Virus record (IMG/VR): IMGVR_UViG_3300022540_001107
Span: 1 to 28,104 of that record
DNA from: a virus
Strand: one strand, 5' to 3'
Length of the DNA: 28,104 nucleotides
Made by a program: the position numbers and the translations under genes. This document shows positions 21,262-27,806 of this stretch, one piece after another. Below the pieces are notes generated by a model, which was not told the DNA's origin, did not search any database, and worked only from the letters and a program-made list of their open reading frames with translations. How positions within the stretch are numbered: position 1 is the first letter of the stretch; the number at the start of each line of letters is the position of its first letter.

Positions 21262-21477
21262 ATGGCATTTTCAGAAGCAACAGATTACCATGATTCATAT
21301 GTGGATGAAGTAACAGATTTTAAACCATCACATATGAATTTACCAATCGACCAACTTGATTATCAGGTAGGAGTTAATGTAACTGCAATTGCTTCGCGGT
21401 TACAAGTTGGAGATTTTTTATGCATAAACAATGAACCTTTGTATATGAGCAATGAACCATTAACATTGTCGCTATAA
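21262..21477 (+). CDS. small fibre-region protein
   Basis: A 71-aa protein with a very strong leader (AAAGGAGGTCACTAA before the ATG), starting one base after the previous stop. The C-terminal part has a duplicated NEPL motif ('NNEPLYMSNEPLTLSL'), reminiscent of the duplicated PPMTM motif in the spike protein. It belongs to the AT-rich receptor module. Function unknown. Confidence 0.5.
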   Translation: MAFSEATDYHDSYVDEVTDFKPSHMNLPIDQLDYQVGVNVTAIASRLQVGDFLCINNEPLYMSNEPLTLSL

Positions 21478-21490
21478 AAGGAGGAAAACA

Positions 21491-21880
21491 ATGTCTGATG
21501 CAAGAAAACTCTTAATGACGAAATTGACGGAAGCCCCGGTAACGCTGGATCTGTCCGGCACTGGTAATACCACTCTTTACACCACACCCACTGGCAAAAT
21601 CATGATTCCCTTCGGGATTGGACTTGTGGCAGGTGCGGATTGCGGAGCCTCAATCATCACTGCGGGTAGAAGTACCGGGCTCGCTGATTTCCTGGGATCG
21701 CAAAATCTCGGCAATATCGATGCGTCAGGAGACATGGCCTGGCTCCAACCGATTCCCAACGCCACACCAGTAATACTTAAAACCTATGCGGCAGGCGTGA
21801 TTTTTCAAATTGCAGTGACCACGGCCCTGGGCGGCGCCACTAATTATGTGGATTTATTTGGGTGGCTTAAGGATGCATAA
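21491..21880 (+). CDS. hypothetical tail-associated beta protein
   Basis: A 129-aa protein starting MSDARKLLMTKLTEAPVTLD, preceded by AAGGAGG. It is beta-rich and hydrophobic in the middle ('GKIMIPFGIGLVAGADCGAS', 'LKTYAAGVIFQIAVTTALGG') but without a clear membrane helix. Base composition returns to the GC-richer style of the rest of the phage, so this gene marks the right edge of the AT-rich module. Function not recognised; possibly a fibre accessory or tip protein. Confidence 0.5.
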   Translation: MSDARKLLMTKLTEAPVTLDLSGTGNTTLYTTPTGKIMIPFGIGLVAGADCGASIITAGRSTGLADFLGSQNLGNIDASGDMAWLQPIPNATPVILKTYAAGVIFQIAVTTALGGATNYVDLFGWLKDA

Positions 21881-21921
21881 TTAATAATTAATAATCAATT
21901 GTTAATTGTTAATTATTAAAT
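21879..21921. repeat. TTAATAA-type repeat, copy 4
   Basis: AATTAATAATTAATAATC followed by the inverted AATTGTTAATTGTTAATTA half. It begins in the stop codon of the preceding gene and ends just before the cysteine-rich gene at 21931. Confidence 0.65.
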
Positions 21922-21930
21922 CGGGGTTTA

Positions 21931-22167
21931 ATGAAAAGTATTTGCAAGATATATGAAAATCGACCGAAGGTATGCAAAAACTTCCCAACCGGACCGGGAG
22001 AAATAAGGGAGTTTCCGTCCTGTACTTTTTGGTTTGATGAAAAGGGCGTGAGGCATGGAGAGTGCTCCGGCTGCGGGGAGTGCTGCCTGAGACCGTATAT
22101 ATATTTGCCCGAATTCGGAAGGAAATTTATGGAAGAGCAGTGCCCATACCTGATTGTTGATTTATGA
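21931..22167 (+). CDS. cysteine-rich metal-binding-like protein with permuted YkgJ motifs
   Basis: A 78-aa protein with eight cysteines. Residues 5-19 (CKIYENRPKVCKNFP) match the 'C.iY..RP..CR.fP' motif, and residues 45-52 (CSGCGECC) match the CxxCxxCC motif of the YkgJ/UPF0153 Zn/Fe-chelating family. In that family CxxCxxCC normally comes first; here the order is reversed. 'CPYL' (71-74) would normally follow the CxxCxxCC half. The last codons and stop lie in a CAATCAT-type repeat. It may be a genuine permuted phage family or the joint left by a tandem duplication. Role unknown; possibly metal-binding at the tail tip. Confidence 0.6.
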   Translation: MKSICKIYENRPKVCKNFPTGPGEIREFPSCTFWFDEKGVRHGECSGCGECCLRPYIYLPEFGRKFMEEQCPYLIVDL

Positions 22168-22252
22168 TTGTTGATTGTTGATTGAAGGGCTTGTTTTTTT
22201 CAATCAACAATCCCTTTTTCAATCAACAATAATAAATCCGAAGATAATAAAT
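22151..22252. repeat. CAATCAT-type inverted repeat, copy 3
   Basis: TGATTGTTGATTTATGATTG units (22151-22185) face CAATCAACAATCCC and CAATCAACAATAATAAATC units (about 22200-22238), with a degenerate tail to about 22252. It provides the stop codon of the cysteine-rich gene and fills the gap to the next gene. Confidence 0.7.
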
Positions 22253-22259
22253 CAAAATT

Positions 22260-22949
22260 ATGTCAATTGAGATTAAAAAACCTACTACTTTTACCGAAGG
22301 CGCGTTAGCTCTGTGGACCAATGAGTCCAACGCCTATGATCAATCCGGTACCGGCGGAGATGAGACCACCTATGCTTATCAATCGTTGGATACTGACGAG
22401 AGCCCGTCCATCCGGTTCCACACCTGGCAGGCTAAAGTAGAAACTTACACAGCCACTGTATTAAAGCTGAAGTGGGAAACATCAATTCAGACGGGCGATG
22501 ATGAAGTTCATATTGAATACACCAAGAACGGCGGCGGTGCTTGGGCTGATCTTTTAGCCAAAGCTGCCAATCGTTCCGTAGGATTTTCAACCGCTCAAAT
22601 TTCTCTGGATGCAAATCAAGACCTCACCCAGGTGGAAGTCAGGGTCAGCAGCGATAAGTTAAAAGGCGGCGATGGTGTTGAATTCATGGTCTCCGACATC
22701 TGGACCGAGGGGGAATATACCGGCGGCACCGAATATCAGCGAGCCGTTGACGGCTCCTTCCCGGCACAGTCCGGGGCATTGAATCGAAAAGCGGCATTTG
22801 AAAGAGATACGGAAGGGGCCATGCCGGGTCAATCCGGATACCTGGAGAGAAAGGCTTCCTTTTTACGTTCTGCAGAGGGAGATATTGATTGGACGCCTGG
22901 CTTGACCAGGAAGGCCGATTTTAAACGGCCCATAGAAGGTGACATATAA
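22260..22949 (+). CDS. tail fibre-like protein with C-terminal ~21-residue repeats
   Basis: A 229-aa protein. Residues 1-155 form a beta-rich domain ('YTATVLKLKWETSIQTGDDE', 'LTQVEVRVSSDKLKGGDGVE'). Residues ~165-229 are three repeats of about 21 residues of the type 'G.L.RKA.F.R..EG...' (GALNRKAAFERDTEG, GYLERKASFLRSAEG, GLTRKADFKRPIEG). The same repeat style fills the protein at 24792-25436. The gene starts directly after a repeat without a Shine-Dalgarno sequence and ends in a TAATG overlap with the next. Likely a structural fibre component. Confidence 0.55.
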   Translation: MSIEIKKPTTFTEGALALWTNESNAYDQSGTGGDETTYAYQSLDTDESPSIRFHTWQAKVETYTATVLKLKWETSIQTGDDEVHIEYTKNGGGAWADLLAKAANRSVGFSTAQISLDANQDLTQVEVRVSSDKLKGGDGVEFMVSDIWTEGEYTGGTEYQRAVDGSFPAQSGALNRKAAFERDTEGAMPGQSGYLERKASFLRSAEGDIDWTPGLTRKADFKRPIEGDI

Positions 22950-23182
22950 TGTTTTACAAATACCCGGTTTATCTTCTGCTTTCCATCTGGAATCCGTTTC
23001 CAAGAAAGTGGAAGCCGCGCTGGCCTGACGGCAGGCCGGTGCTTGATATACGATCAAGGAGAATTAATAACCAAAAAACAGAGGCGGAAATAAAGCGGCG
23101 CCTCGAAAATCAGGAGGATTTAAGGCAATGTTTCAAAATCAGATTAAAAAGTTCGTTAGATCTTTCAGGCAAAAGCGCATAG
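22949..23182 (+). CDS. small hypothetical protein overlapping the next gene
   Basis: A 77-aa ORF starting in a TAATG overlap, with GAAGGTG upstream. The N-terminus is hydrophobic/aromatic (MFYKYPVYLLLSIWNPFP), the rest basic and helical. The last 55 nt overlap the start of the following gene, whose ribosome-binding site lies inside it. It is probably real given the coupling, but I recognise no family. Confidence 0.45.
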   Translation: MFYKYPVYLLLSIWNPFPRKWKPRWPDGRPVLDIRSRRINNQKTEAEIKRRLENQEDLRQCFKIRLKSSLDLSGKSA

Positions 23183-23730
23183 CCGCACAGGTCAGAAACG
23201 GCATTGTTCCGCACGGGATCACCCAGGGCGAGATCATGGAGGCCCTCCAGGCCACCAAGCCCCACGGCGTGCTGGAGGTGTTCGGATTTCTCAGGATAAG
23301 GGTCCTGAGACATCTCACCGGCTTGTGGGAAGACTTTGGCCTAGTGTCCGTTAAATTGGTGACTACGGCATTTGCGGATTATGTGGTTGATGCGCTCCAG
23401 GACAGCACGACTTATCCTTTGGATGCGTTTACATGGCACGATATGGGCGACGACAATACCGCTGAATCCAATGCGCACACGGCCCTTCAGAATTCCAGGG
23501 AGACCCGAATAAACGACGCGTCTCCGGGAGAGAACGGCACCAATGTCTATCAGAGTATAGCCACGATCAATGCGTCGGCCGCCTATACGGTGGAAGAGCA
23601 CGGCATATTCAGCGCCGTTACCGCCGGCACTATGATGGACCGAAACCTGGTTCCCAACGCTCCGGATGTTATTGCCAACGATTCGGTCGAATTCACATAC
23701 GAGCTGACAGTCAATGCCGAATCGCCTTAA
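23128..23730 (+). CDS. phage structural (tail) protein
   Basis: A 200-aa protein with CAGGAGG upstream of the ATG. After a basic N-terminus (~1-70), residues ~75-200 carry the pattern of a widespread phage structural family: 'FTWHDMGDDNTAESNAHTAL', then 'ETRINDAS', 'NVYQSIATINASAAYTVEEHG' split as strand-turn-strand, 'MMDRNLV' and 'VEFTYELTVNAE'. Members are found near tail fibre genes in many phages. The end overlaps the methyltransferase start by 17 nt. The exact role in the virion is unknown. Confidence 0.6.
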   Translation: MFQNQIKKFVRSFRQKRIAAQVRNGIVPHGITQGEIMEALQATKPHGVLEVFGFLRIRVLRHLTGLWEDFGLVSVKLVTTAFADYVVDALQDSTTYPLDAFTWHDMGDDNTAESNAHTALQNSRETRINDASPGENGTNVYQSIATINASAAYTVEEHGIFSAVTAGTMMDRNLVPNAPDVIANDSVEFTYELTVNAESP

Positions 23731-24136
23731 TTTAGGATGCGGCCCGGATCGGCGGAACGGGTTCGTTAATTATGACATGCTTCCCATTGGAGATGTTTGC
23801 GGGGATTGCGAACAGGGAATGCCCTTTAAAGACGGCGTTTTTGATGACGTCCTGGCCTCGCACATCCTGGAGCATGTTCATGATCTGCGCAGTTTAAAAA
23901 AAGAACTGTTAAGGGTTATGAAACCGGGGGCGGACCTCACGGTCATCGTGCCGTATTATTTGAGCCAGGATGCCTGGGGAGACGATACCCATTGCAGGGC
24001 ATTTTCACGGCAAAGTTTTTTTGGCGATTTCTGGCCGGGCTTCGGGCTTATAAAACTGGCCAGCCAGGACCGGATCAAGAAGGCCAACAATGAAAAAGTG
24101 ACCTGGATCATCGCACATCTTAAAAAAGAGAAGTGA
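23714..24136 (+). CDS. SAM-dependent methyltransferase
   Basis: A 140-aa class I methyltransferase of the Methyltransf_11 type. It has 'LNLGCGPDRRNGFVNYDM' (motif I, SAM binding, ~5-22), 'MPFKDGVFDDVLASHILEHV' (~40-59) and 'LLRVMKPGADLTVIVPYY' (motifs following strand 5). It is short, lacking an added substrate domain. It overlaps the upstream structural gene and the downstream glycosyltransferase (TGATG), so the two enzymes are co-translated. Likely substrate is a glycan or a protein of the fibre region; DNA methylation is unlikely from these motifs. Confidence 0.82.
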   Translation: MPNRLNLGCGPDRRNGFVNYDMLPIGDVCGDCEQGMPFKDGVFDDVLASHILEHVHDLRSLKKELLRVMKPGADLTVIVPYYLSQDAWGDDTHCRAFSRQSFFGDFWPGFGLIKLASQDRIKKANNEKVTWIIAHLKKEK

Positions 24137-24789
24137 TGAAGAAAATCAAAAAAGTTTATATCAGCGCATGTTCGAGACGAGCTCCGGAATGGGGCATGAT
24201 CATCTGTTTGCAAAAAGCCATGCAGCATGCCGCATCAAAAGGGATAACCTGTACCATGTCCCCCAGGGTGGGCGAATCTCTGATATGTCGGGCCAGGCAA
24301 AACAGCCTTGTTGCCTTTATGGATACGGACTGTGATTATCTTCTCACCGTCGATGACGATGTGGAATTGCCGAAAAACGCCATATCCAAACTGGTTGAAG
24401 ATGACAAGGATATTGTGGGAGGCTTTTACCGGCTCAGGCAAGATGACAAGGCGGTGACGGCTGTGAGGATACCGGGCAAGCCCGACTTTCCGGAGATCTT
24501 CAAGAAAAACTTGTTGACGCTGGCCATATATGTGAGCACCGGAGCAAAGCTGGTGAAACGAAAGATCATCGAGACCATGATCGCCGCATACCCGGACCTG
24601 CACTATACACAGAACAGGACTAACAAACCGGCCTGGGCATTGTATCAGCCCTATATTTATAAGGATGAATACCTGTCCGAAGACTGGGCGTTTTGCCAGC
24701 GGGCCAAAGATATCGGGTTTGAAGTGTGGGCGGACGGATCGGTCCGCTGCGGACACTGGGGCCTGATTAAATATGATTTTGGAGAATAA
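24136..24789 (+). CDS. family 2-like (GT-A) glycosyltransferase
   Basis: A 217-aa GT-A fold enzyme. 'YLLTVDDDVELPKNA' carries the metal/nucleotide-sugar DDD motif (D73-D75), and the C-terminal 'SEDWAFCQRAKDIGFEVWAD' plus 'CGHWG' is the acceptor-side ED...GH motif. 'SLICRARQNSLVAFM' (~48-62) is typical of related phage and bacterial enzymes that start with 'R....a...l'. The ATG at 24136 overlaps the methyltransferase stop; a GTG one codon upstream is possible. With the methyltransferase it may decorate a fibre or alter host surface glycans. The acceptor is not known. Confidence 0.8.
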   Translation: MKKIKKVYISACSRRAPEWGMIICLQKAMQHAASKGITCTMSPRVGESLICRARQNSLVAFMDTDCDYLLTVDDDVELPKNAISKLVEDDKDIVGGFYRLRQDDKAVTAVRIPGKPDFPEIFKKNLLTLAIYVSTGAKLVKRKIIETMIAAYPDLHYTQNRTNKPAWALYQPYIYKDEYLSEDWAFCQRAKDIGFEVWADGSVRCGHWGLIKYDFGE

Positions 24790-24791
24790 CA

Positions 24792-25436
24792 TTGCCGTTT
24801 TCAGGATCAATTAACAGAACGGTTGCTTATCCGAGAATGCTGGAGGGCGAATCCGGCTTTTCCGGTGATGTCGGCGCCGTTAAAAAAATATTGAGGGCCG
24901 TGACCGGTGCCCTGGGCAGCCTGGGCGGATCGATTTCAAGGACCGTGGCATTTAAAAGAGAGGTTTTCGGAACCATTGAAACCCAAGGGGTATTGAAAAG
25001 GATTTTGTCGGCTGCAAGAAGCGTTGCCGGCGGGTTCGGTTTTGCGGGAAGTGTATCAGCCCTTAAAAAAATATTCCGCTCCCTGTCCGGCGCCCTGGGC
25101 AGTCTGGGCGGGTCATTATCGAGGGTCGTGGCTTTTAAAAGAAAGGCCGGCGGAGCTGTTGAATTCCAGGGGATTTTAAACCGGGTTTTGTCGGCGGGAA
25201 GAAACCTTGCCGGCAATATTGATGCTGCCGGAGATCTGTCAAGAAAGGCAGTATATTTCAGGAGCCTCGTCGGGGGAATTACCTGGAGCGGTATAATCAA
25301 AGCCGTCACCGGCGGCCTGGGCGTGATCATTGATCCGGCAATTAGTTCCATTACCGCCATTCATACTTTTGCGTCGAAAACCGTTGCGCGGGTTCTGAAA
25401 TCCATAACCACGGACCGGGACATCGAGGAGAAATAA
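24792..25436 (+). CDS. repeat-rich fibre protein
   Basis: A 214-aa protein starting at TTG, with TTTTGGAG upstream. It is almost entirely built from ~20-22-residue repeats 'G.(I/L)SR.VAFKR...G', hydrophobic/Gly-rich and basic. A larger 61-residue (183-bp) unit is duplicated: 'KKILRAVTGALGSLGGSISR' and 'KKIFRSLSGALGSLGGSLSR'. The same repeat type closes the protein at 22260-22949. Such repeats suggest an elongated beta-solenoid or beta-prism fibre shaft. The C-terminus (~165-214) is helical. Confidence 0.6.
   Translation: MPFSGSINRTVAYPRMLEGESGFSGDVGAVKKILRAVTGALGSLGGSISRTVAFKREVFGTIETQGVLKRILSAARSVAGGFGFAGSVSALKKIFRSLSGALGSLGGSLSRVVAFKRKAGGAVEFQGILNRVLSAGRNLAGNIDAAGDLSRKAVYFRSLVGGITWSGIIKAVTGGLGVIIDPAISSITAIHTFASKTVARVLKSITTDRDIEEK
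24880..25250 (+). repeat. 183-bp direct repeat inside the fibre gene
   Basis: TAAAAAAATATT (24881 and 25064) and GCCCTGGGCAG (24909 and 25092) recur with an exact 183-bp offset, and the flanking sequence stays similar over most of the unit. The period equals 61 codons, so copy number can change without a frameshift. Confidence 0.7.
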
Positions 25437-25437
25437 A

Positions 25438-26001
25438 ATGACCACCGAAATAGTATGGTTAGGCCATGACAACACCATCGATTTGTTGCTCAAAGCAGAC
25501 GGCGTTGCGACAGGAGCTACCTGGACGAACGGGGGCGCGACCGTTGATAATATCGTCGGCATCGTTCTGGCCGGGCATTACCATTTGAATGAATACATTA
25601 TCGGCCCGGACAGTCAGAGATATCAGATAATCGCTTGCCCTATATCCGGCAATCCAGACGCTTTTACCCTGGACAGGAATTATGAGGGCGGTACTGTGTC
25701 CGGATCCGACGGCGCGTTTCGCATAGACGTTAAAGCGCCGGTTGATCTGTCCGCCGTGACAAAGATCACGGCCAGCTTCGGGAGCAAGCTGATCAGCTCC
25801 TCGGACAAAGCCTCCGGCCTGATCACCTGGGATCAGGCCGGGTACGATACCGGCGAGATCCGTATCGATGCGGGCGGCGAAACCATCACACCCGAGGGAT
25901 ATGACGTGCCGATCATCACTTATGATCCGTCCAATTCGGACGGTGTGGTGTGGGGAGAGGTATCCATGCTGGTTAGGGCCGATGTGGAGGCGAGTTCATG
26001 A
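25438..26001 (+). CDS. phage tail/baseplate beta protein (BppU-like look)
   Basis: A 187-aa protein. Residues ~25-95 are a beta domain ('LAGHYHLNEYIIGPDSQRYQ'). Residues ~98-187 ('APVDLSAVTKITASFGSKLI', 'LITWDQAGYDTGEIRIDAGG', 'YDPSNSDGVVWGEVSMLV') follow a pattern common in siphophage proteins at the end of the fibre module, resembling the N-terminal attachment domain of upper baseplate proteins. GAGGAG precedes the ATG, which follows the previous stop by one base. It overlaps the next gene by 4 nt. Confidence 0.55.
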   Translation: MTTEIVWLGHDNTIDLLLKADGVATGATWTNGGATVDNIVGIVLAGHYHLNEYIIGPDSQRYQIIACPISGNPDAFTLDRNYEGGTVSGSDGAFRIDVKAPVDLSAVTKITASFGSKLISSSDKASGLITWDQAGYDTGEIRIDAGGETITPEGYDVPIITYDPSNSDGVVWGEVSMLVRADVEASS

Positions 26002-26408
26002 CCGACTGCCCGAATCTGGAATGTAAAAAAAACATCGAGGACTACATGGCTGGTATGCGGAAAACCTTATATGGCCCGGACGGCAAATCCGGGGTCACGG
26101 GCTGCATTCAAAAAAAAGTGTCATGGAAACATTTGGGCGCCATTGCGTCTATTGTAATCATGATCATAGTGGGGGCGACCTATCGGAATATGGATGCGGC
26201 GGAAAAATGCCTGCGAGAGCGGGCGGACAATAAACAACGGATCGAGGTGATCCATAAAGATTTGGAGCATATAAAGGCAACCAACCAGGAGCTCAAAAAC
26301 GGACAGCGCAAAATCAAGCAGGAAGTCAAGAATCTCAAGCAAACCCAGATGACCCCGGAAATGTTCCGGCAAATCATTAAAGATGAAATCAAAAAGGACG
26401 GGTCATAA
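25998..26408 (+). CDS. membrane-anchored coiled-coil protein of the lysis module
   Basis: A 136-aa protein. Residues 1-45 are cytoplasmic-looking, with Cys4 and Cys9 and 'MRKTLYGPDGKSGVTGCIQK'. Residues ~46-61 (LGAIASIVIMIIVGAT) form a single membrane helix. Residues ~65-125 form a Lys/Glu/Gln-rich coiled coil. It lies directly before the lysozyme with an ATGA-like overlap on each side. The topology recalls phage i-spanin or XhlA-type lysis accessories, but no lipoprotein o-spanin partner is visible, so the role is inferred from context. Confidence 0.55.
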   Translation: MTDCPNLECKKNIEDYMAGMRKTLYGPDGKSGVTGCIQKKVSWKHLGAIASIVIMIIVGATYRNMDAAEKCLRERADNKQRIEVIHKDLEHIKATNQELKNGQRKIKQEVKNLKQTQMTPEMFRQIIKDEIKKDGS

Positions 26409-26818
26409 TGAATGAATATGAAATCAAGGAAATGATCCATCGTCATGAAGGATTCCGGCCTTATGTGTATTACGACACCCTGGGGTTTCCAACGGGCGGA
26501 TATGGCCATGCTTTTTTGGATCGAAGCCCCATCTCTCATAATGTGGCTGTTTTGTTGTTTGATGAGGATTTTGATCGGGTCAAAAAAGATTATGAAAAGT
26601 TGCGATTTGATTTGGATCCGGTGCGCCGGGCAGTGATCATCGATATGTTGTTTAATCTGGGATTGACCAGGTTCAGGGCTTTTCGACGGATGATCTATGC
26701 GTTGGAACACAAACAATATGACACGGCTGCCGATGAGATGCTGGACAGTAAATGGGCGTTACAGGTCAAAAGCCGGGCGTTCCGCCTGGCACAAATGATG
26801 AAGACCGGCGAGAAATAA
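26408..26818 (+). CDS. endolysin, GH24 (T4-type) lysozyme
   Basis: A 136-aa muramidase. The catalytic arrangement E14 (RHEGFRP), D23 (YYDTLG) and T29 (FPTGGYGH) has the 8- and 5-residue spacing of T4 lysozyme. 'RRAVIIDMLFNLGLTRFRAF' matches the conserved central helix and 'SKWALQVKSRAFRLAQMM' the C-terminal helix pair ('W...vg.Ra.rla.mm.tG'). There is no signal peptide or SAR segment, so release needs a holin; two candidates follow downstream. The start overlaps the previous stop (TAATG), and the stop runs into a TTAATAA-type repeat. Confidence 0.93.
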   Translation: MNEYEIKEMIHRHEGFRPYVYYDTLGFPTGGYGHAFLDRSPISHNVAVLLFDEDFDRVKKDYEKLRFDLDPVRRAVIIDMLFNLGLTRFRAFRRMIYALEHKQYDTAADEMLDSKWALQVKSRAFRLAQMMKTGEK

Positions 26819-26856
26819 TTAATAATCAATTGCTAATTATTAACTGATAATTAAAA
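26816..26856. repeat. TTAATAA-type repeat, copy 5
   Basis: TAATTAATAATCAATTGC followed by inverted TAATTATTAACTGATAATTA. It includes the lysozyme stop codon and is followed by AAAAGGGG, the ribosome-binding site of the exported protein gene. Confidence 0.65.
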
Positions 26857-26865
26857 GGGGAAAAT

Positions 26866-27297
26866 ATGAAAAAGATACTGATAATAATAACAGTGTTATT
26901 TATGACAGCGGCCATGACCTGGGCGGATTCCAACATTACTTTGCAATGGAGTGCCAACACGGAGCAGGATCTGGCCGGTTATCGAATTTACAGGGGCACT
27001 CAGGCCGGCGGGCCTTATGCGCAGGTCGGGACGGATATAGCCTGCGGCCCAAACGATGCCGCCTGCTGTGAGTTTGTGGATCAGAGGGTCCCGGACGGAA
27101 CATATTTCTGGGTTGCAACCGCATTCGATACCGAGGGCAATGAGAGCGGTTATTCAAATGAGGCATCAATCATATTAGATTCAATTGCACCGGCCCCGCC
27201 CCAGGAGATGAATATTTTCAAAAAAATCATAGCTTATATCGAGCGATATTATAAAGGCTATACTGTTTCTATAACAAAAACCGAGCCAGCGGGGTGA
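26866..27297 (+). CDS. exported protein with a fibronectin type III domain
   Basis: A 143-aa protein. Residues 1-20 are a signal peptide (MKKILIIITVLFMTAAMTWA, likely cleaved before DS). Residues ~23-108 form an FnIII domain ('ITLQWSANTEQDLAGYRIYR', 'GTYFWVATAFDTEGNESGYS'). Three cysteines lie in one loop (CGPNDAACC). The C-terminus ('MNIFKKIIAYIERYYKGY') is amphipathic. It has no lipobox. Set between lysozyme and holin-like genes, it could be a moron secreted to the periplasm or surface, or a lysis accessory. Its presence in the host fraction rather than the virion is inferred from the signal peptide. Confidence 0.65.
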   Translation: MKKILIIITVLFMTAAMTWADSNITLQWSANTEQDLAGYRIYRGTQAGGPYAQVGTDIACGPNDAACCEFVDQRVPDGTYFWVATAFDTEGNESGYSNEASIILDSIAPAPPQEMNIFKKIIAYIERYYKGYTVSITKTEPAG

Positions 27298-27301
27298 AAT
27301 C

Positions 27302-27496
27302 ATGGACAAAATAACAGCATGTTTAGCCGGCCTTGCGATTGTATGCGCCACGGCAATTACGGTTTTGGCAATGTTGAAATTAACCGGTGAGAACTCAGCG
27401 GGAAAAGAGGTTGCTATTCTGGCAATTACAGCCATGTTCTCAGCCATAAGTGGTGGGGGCGTAGGGTACCTCGCCGGAAAAACGAAAGGAGAATGA
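27302..27496 (+). CDS. holin-like small membrane protein (two helices)
   Basis: A 64-aa protein with two predicted membrane helices (about 5-25 and 37-58) separated by a short polar loop (LTGENSAGKEV) and a charged C-terminus KTKGE. This is the size and topology of class II holins, which permeabilise the inner membrane to let endolysin out. GGGGTG lies upstream. It is followed after 3 nt by another small membrane-type gene. The call rests on topology and neighbourhood. Confidence 0.6.
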   Translation: MDKITACLAGLAIVCATAITVLAMLKLTGENSAGKEVAILAITAMFSAISGGGVGYLAGKTKGE

Positions 27497-27499
27497 AAA

Positions 27500-27763
27500 A
27501 TGAGTAGCTGGCTATTTGCATTACAATTAATACCGTTAATCATTAATCTGATGACCACGATTGAAAAACTATTGGGACCTGGGACCGGTGTTCAGAAGAA
27601 AGCATTCGTAAAAGACGGTGTCAAGGCCGTGGTCAAGGAAATGTCCGCTGTTTCCACTGGCGGCCAGAAACAAACATGGGAAACCATCGATCTGTTTATG
27701 ACACCGATTTCAAGACTGATCGATGTTTTTTCAACATTGCTGTTTCCGAACGAGAAAAATTAA
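27500..27763 (+). CDS. small membrane-associated protein, holin/antiholin candidate
   Basis: An 87-aa protein with one N-terminal hydrophobic helix (~3-20, WLFALQLIPLIINLM) and a longer amphipathic remainder ending in 'ISRLIDVFSTLLFPNEKN'. AAAGGAGAATGAAAA precedes the ATG. It could be a holin partner or antiholin, or a phage protein of the kind with an N-terminal anchor often seen next to lysis genes. No family recognised with certainty. Confidence 0.5.
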   Translation: MSSWLFALQLIPLIINLMTTIEKLLGPGTGVQKKAFVKDGVKAVVKEMSAVSTGGQKQTWETIDLFMTPISRLIDVFSTLLFPNEKN

Positions 27764-27806
27764 TAACTAATAATTAACAATTAATTATTAACAATTAATT
27801 ATTAGT
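27762..27806. repeat. TTAATAA-type repeat, copy 6, with perfect 12-bp terminal inversion
   Basis: ACTAATAATTAA at the left end and TTAATTATTAGT at the right end are perfect inverses, with further units between. It separates two convergent genes, so a hairpin here could act in both directions. Confidence 0.7.

Noticed and set aside
18238-25436. Diversity-generating retroelement (template/variable repeat pair) in the fibre module
   Set aside because: No reverse transcriptase is in the window, and the repeats found are in-frame protein repeats with matched periods, without the adenine-biased differences expected of a template/variable pair.
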